Shown: positions 4,598 to 6,659 of the stretch, piece after piece | Layout of the letters: each line of letters begins with the position of its first letter | Position numbering within the stretch: position 1 is the first letter of the stretch | Assembly (NCBI GenBank): GCA_002506085.1 | Contig: DAWV01000009.1 | Span: 1-6,659 of the forward strand | From: Methanocorpusculaceae archaeon UBA425 | GTDB taxonomy: Archaea > Halobacteriota > Methanomicrobia > Methanomicrobiales > Methanocorpusculaceae | Length of the DNA stretch: 6,659 nucleotides | Direction: 5' to 3' | Notes under the pieces: model-generated | The model's input: the letters and a program-made list of their open reading frames with translations, nothing else | What the model was told of the DNA's origin: nothing | The model's database searches: none | Program-made: the position numbers and the translations under genes

Positions 4598-6352
4598 TTA
4601 GTTTTTCGTATCCGGCATCTCGTCGTGGTGAAGTTCCTTATATCTCTGGATTTCGAGATTGCGCAGTTCGACTCTCCGGATTTTTCCGGAAATCGTCTTC
4701 GGCAGTTCATCCATGAACTCGATTGCCCGCGGATATTTGTAGGGTGCGGTTGTCTGTTTGACATGGCTCTGCAGTTCCTTGATTAACTCATCGGAACCTG
4801 CCCAGCCGTCTTTCAGGACGACGAATGCCTTGATGATTACGCCGCGGATCGGGTCGGGACTGCCGACAACTGCCGATTCCTTGACGCTCGGGTGGGTCAG
4901 AAGTGCGGACTCGACTTCTGCCGGAGACACGCGGTATCCTGATGATTTGATCATATCATCATCACGGCCCATAAACCAGAAGTAGCCGTCTTCATCCATC
5001 GTTGCCTTATCTCCGGTGTAATACCAGTCGCCGACAAAGACTTTTGCGGTCGCTTTCGGATCGTCCAGATATTCGGTGAATAATCCGACGGGCGACGGGT
5101 CACGGGTCCGGATGGCGATTTTTCCTTCAACGCCCGGACCGACTGCCTTTCCTTCATCGTCATGGAGTTCGATCTTCCAGCCCGGCGAGGGTTTGCCGAT
5201 TGAACCGGGTCTGACTTCCATACAGGGGAAGGTCGCAATCACGGTGACTGTTTCGGTCTGGCCGTATGCCTCGTAAATCTTTTTGCCGGTACCTTCTTCC
5301 CAGACACGGTTTACTTCGGGGTTCAGCGTCTCGCCTGCCGATACGCAGTGACGGAGTTCGGAGAAGTCGAATGTCTCCAGGTCTGCGAGAATCAGCATTC
5401 GATAGATTGTCGGCGGTGCGCAGAAGGTGGTTATTTCATATTTTTCGATTAACGGGAGAAGTTCGGTGGCATTGAATTTTCCGCGGTAGTCATAGACAAA
5501 GACGCAGGCGCCCTGCATCCACGGACCGTAGAACTTTCCCCATGAGGATTTGCCCCAGCCCATGTCCGCGACGGTGAAATGCAGGTCGGTTTCCGTCAGA
5601 TCATACCAGAATTTGCCGGTAACAATGTGACCGAGAGGATATGAATGCGTATGCAGAACCATTTTCGGGTCGGCTGTCGTTCCTGATGAGAAGAAGATCA
5701 TCATCGGGTCGGTTGCTTTGGTTCTGACGCCTCTTATCAGCGAACTGAGTTTGGTGGATGCACGTGCAGGGTGAACCAGCTCTTTCTGATAGTTTATCCA
5801 TCCGGGATTGTCTCCATCGGTCAGGAATTTAACTCTCAGGAGCGGGCAGTCTCCGGCGATTTCATTAATCTTCCAGACGTTCTCGGTGTTCGTGACGATC
5901 ATCTTGAACTTTCCCTGGTTGACACGGTATTTTAAATCATGAGGCGTGAGAATAACCGGGGACGGACAAAAGACAGCGCCTATTTTTATGGAAGCGAGAG
6001 CAAAGATCCACCATTCCGGGACACGCGGCAGTAGAATCATTACTCTGTCGCCTTTGCCGATGTTCTGTTTGAACATCATGTTCGCTATCTGATTGGACAG
6101 GTTCATCATGTTGCGGAAGGTGTAGTATTTCTCTTTTCCTTCCTGGTTGGTCCAAATCATGGCGAGTTTGTTTCTGTCTTTTTTCGCCCATGCATCAACA
6201 ACGTCGAAACCGAAGTTGTAATACTCAGGCACAGGAATCGAGAACGTAGAATAGGTTTCTTCGTAGTCGGTCATGTTATGAGCGACGAACCCCTCGGGTT
6301 TACGCTCCGCCGCAGACGCATTGCGTTTGGGTTTTTGTGCCGTTTCGGTCAT
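4598..6352 (-). CDS. AMP-forming acyl-CoA synthetase (medium/short-chain type, ANL superfamily)
   Basis: It activates a carboxylic acid with ATP to an acyl-adenylate and then to acyl-CoA, in the cytoplasm. The 584-residue protein shows the adenylate-forming motifs in order: the phosphate loop FFSSGTTADPKMV (220-232), PPTIYR (313-318), YGQTE (363-367), YYTGD (444-448), GRDDDMIKSSGYRVSPAEVE (462-481), and the C-terminal PKTISGKIRR (551-560) with the probable adenylation lysine Lys557. The overall pattern matches the ACSM/Macs-like branch rather than classical acetyl-CoA synthetase. The acid used cannot be read; acetate, branched or medium-chain acids are possible. The phosphate loop has Ala227 where Gly is usual. 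The start at 6352 fits the promoter at 6355-6386 with a near-leaderless transcript; Met27 (6274) is an alternative giving 558 residues. The frame stays open to 6562, but that extension is repeat sequence, not protein. Confidence 0.93.
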   Translation of the reverse strand: MTETAQKPKRNASAAERKPEGFVAHNMTDYEETYSTFSIPVPEYYNFGFDVVDAWAKKDRNKLAMIWTNQEGKEKYYTFRNMMNLSNQIANMMFKQNIGKGDRVMILLPRVPEWWIFALASIKIGAVFCPSPVILTPHDLKYRVNQGKFKMIVTNTENVWKINEIAGDCPLLRVKFLTDGDNPGWINYQKELVHPARASTKLSSLIRGVRTKATDPMMIFFSSGTTADPKMVLHTHSYPLGHIVTGKFWYDLTETDLHFTVADMGWGKSSWGKFYGPWMQGACVFVYDYRGKFNATELLPLIEKYEITTFCAPPTIYRMLILADLETFDFSELRHCVSAGETLNPEVNRVWEEGTGKKIYEAYGQTETVTVIATFPCMEVRPGSIGKPSPGWKIELHDDEGKAVGPGVEGKIAIRTRDPSPVGLFTEYLDDPKATAKVFVGDWYYTGDKATMDEDGYFWFMGRDDDMIKSSGYRVSPAEVESALLTHPSVKESAVVGSPDPIRGVIIKAFVVLKDGWAGSDELIKELQSHVKQTTAPYKYPRAIEFMDELPKTISGKIRRVELRNLEIQRYKELHHDEMPDTKN

Positions 6353-6354
6353 GA

Positions 6355-6386
6355 AGTTATTTATATGATGTTCATTCAGATAAATA
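6355..6386. promoter_or_regulatory. Promoter with the 32-bp dyad element, copy B
   Basis: AGTTATTTAT (6355-6364), 12 bases, then CAGATAAATA (6377-6386): arms and spacing are identical to 1315-1346, while the 12-base middle differs. On the minus strand the TATTTATCTG box would start transcription near 6356, only a few bases before the ATG at 6352. There is no Shine-Dalgarno sequence for that ATG, which fits a leaderless message. In the plus direction it is followed by AAGGAAGA as at apgM, but by no gene. Confidence 0.6.
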
Positions 6387-6426
6387 CAAAGGAAGAGGAA
6401 TACGCGGGTAAGGATATGAGAGTTTA

Positions 6427-6454
6427 TTTTCAGTGTTTCTGTGTTTTCCGTGTG
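6427..6454 (-). repeat. Three short ACACnGAAA tandem units
   Basis: On the minus strand the sequence reads CACACGGAAA, ACACAGAA, ACACTGAAAA in a row. When translated in the frame upstream of acs it gives HHTENTETLK, the sort of low-complexity peptide produced by intergenic repeats. This is evidence against coding here. The adjoining ATCATCACACGG word also occurs in repeat R. Confidence 0.5.
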
Positions 6455-6500
6455 ATGATTGATGGTGAAAAACATGAGATGAAACGAACCTGAATTACAA

Positions 6501-6580
6501 TATGGATTTTTGGTTGTACTTCTGTTTTGTGGATGGGATTCTTCAGGTGTAAATATCATCACACGGAATACATGAGATAA
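6501..6580 (+). repeat. Dispersed repeat R, copy 3 (longest upstream copy)
   Basis: Plus-strand TATGGATTTTTGG, GTTGTACTTCTGTTTTGTG (6513-6531), GGGATTCTTC, GTAAATATCATCACACGGAA and ATACATGAGA. It aligns with the minus strand of 4452-4525 over its whole length and with 6610-6653 over the first 44 bases. The TTCCGTGTGATGAT at 6446-6459 is an exact inverted match to 6555-6568, so part of the repeat is also present in reverse just before this copy. Confidence 0.75.
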
Positions 6581-6609
6581 ATTGCCGGATTCATTCTATT
6601 CCTTTTTAG

Positions 6610-6653
6610 TATGGATTTGCGGATGTACTTCGGTTTTGTGTAAGGGATTCTTT
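6610..6653 (+). repeat. Dispersed repeat R, copy 4, running to the window edge
   Basis: It starts TATGGATTTGCG and continues GATGTACTTCGGTTTTGTG (6622-6640) and GGGATTCTTT. It repeats copy 3 in direct orientation at an offset of 109 bases. It may continue beyond the window. No gene was seen in 6353-6659 other than repeat and promoter sequence. Confidence 0.75.
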
Positions 6654-6659
6654 TTGATG

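Noticed and set aside
6278..6493. Plus-strand 71-residue frame over the acs promoter
   Set aside because: It overlaps the acs start in antisense and passes through the promoter and short repeats. An internal ATG at 6416 gives only 25 codons with no supporting signal.
6501..6653. CRISPR-like repeat pair at the right edge with 109-base period
   Set aside because: The copies are imperfect, other copies lie alone and inverted elsewhere, and the sequence between them is partly repeat itself.

Overview
The window looks like chromosomal DNA from an archaeon, most likely a methanogen of the Methanomicrobia; a Methanocorpusculum-like organism is a guess from overall character, not something the sequence proves. 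Pointers are an archaeal-type cofactor-independent phosphoglycerate mutase (ApgM), TATA-box-like A/T motifs about 25 bases before likely transcript starts, U-rich 3' ends, little Shine-Dalgarno signal, and a GC-balanced coding style.

Layout. Bases 1-348 hold no convincing gene. They are packed with repeats: a 44-bp tandem repeat, a long bulged stem-loop, and a run of small hairpins. A DUF368/PopT-like membrane protein follows on the minus strand (349-1260). It is divergent from a plus-strand pair at 1359-3252: apgM, then four bases later an iron-sulfur protein related to epoxyqueuosine reductase. That pair ends at a stem-loop and converges on an AT-richer minus-strand lipoprotein gene of unknown function (3327-3920). 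Bases 3921-4597 are again non-coding and repeat-rich. An AMP-forming acyl-CoA synthetase fills 4598-6352 on the minus strand. From 6353 to the end the DNA is non-coding apart from the acs promoter, with two more copies of a dispersed repeat.

How the genes relate. ApgM is a central step of glycolysis/gluconeogenesis, and the acyl-CoA synthetase activates a carboxylic acid to its CoA thioester, so both concern entry into or flow through central carbon metabolism. DUF368 proteins carry polyprenyl phosphate across the membrane in bacteria, which would fit lipid-carrier recycling for archaeal glycosylation. The link that can be seen directly is in DNA: the same 32-bp element (AGTTATTTAT-N12-CAGATAAATA, identical arms and spacing) lies in the DUF368/apgM divergent promoter and immediately upstream of the acyl-CoA synthetase.

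The most unusual content is the intergenic DNA. One family consists of tiny hairpins whose arms begin CAA and end TTG, and whose inner bases differ from copy to copy but always remain complementary. A second family (core GATGTACTTCGGTTTTGTG) occurs four times, and copies in opposite orientation bracket the acyl-CoA synthetase gene. A third is a degenerate repeat of about 85 bp, duplicated at 4102-4323. No CRISPR array, tRNA, rRNA, transposase or phage gene was recognised.
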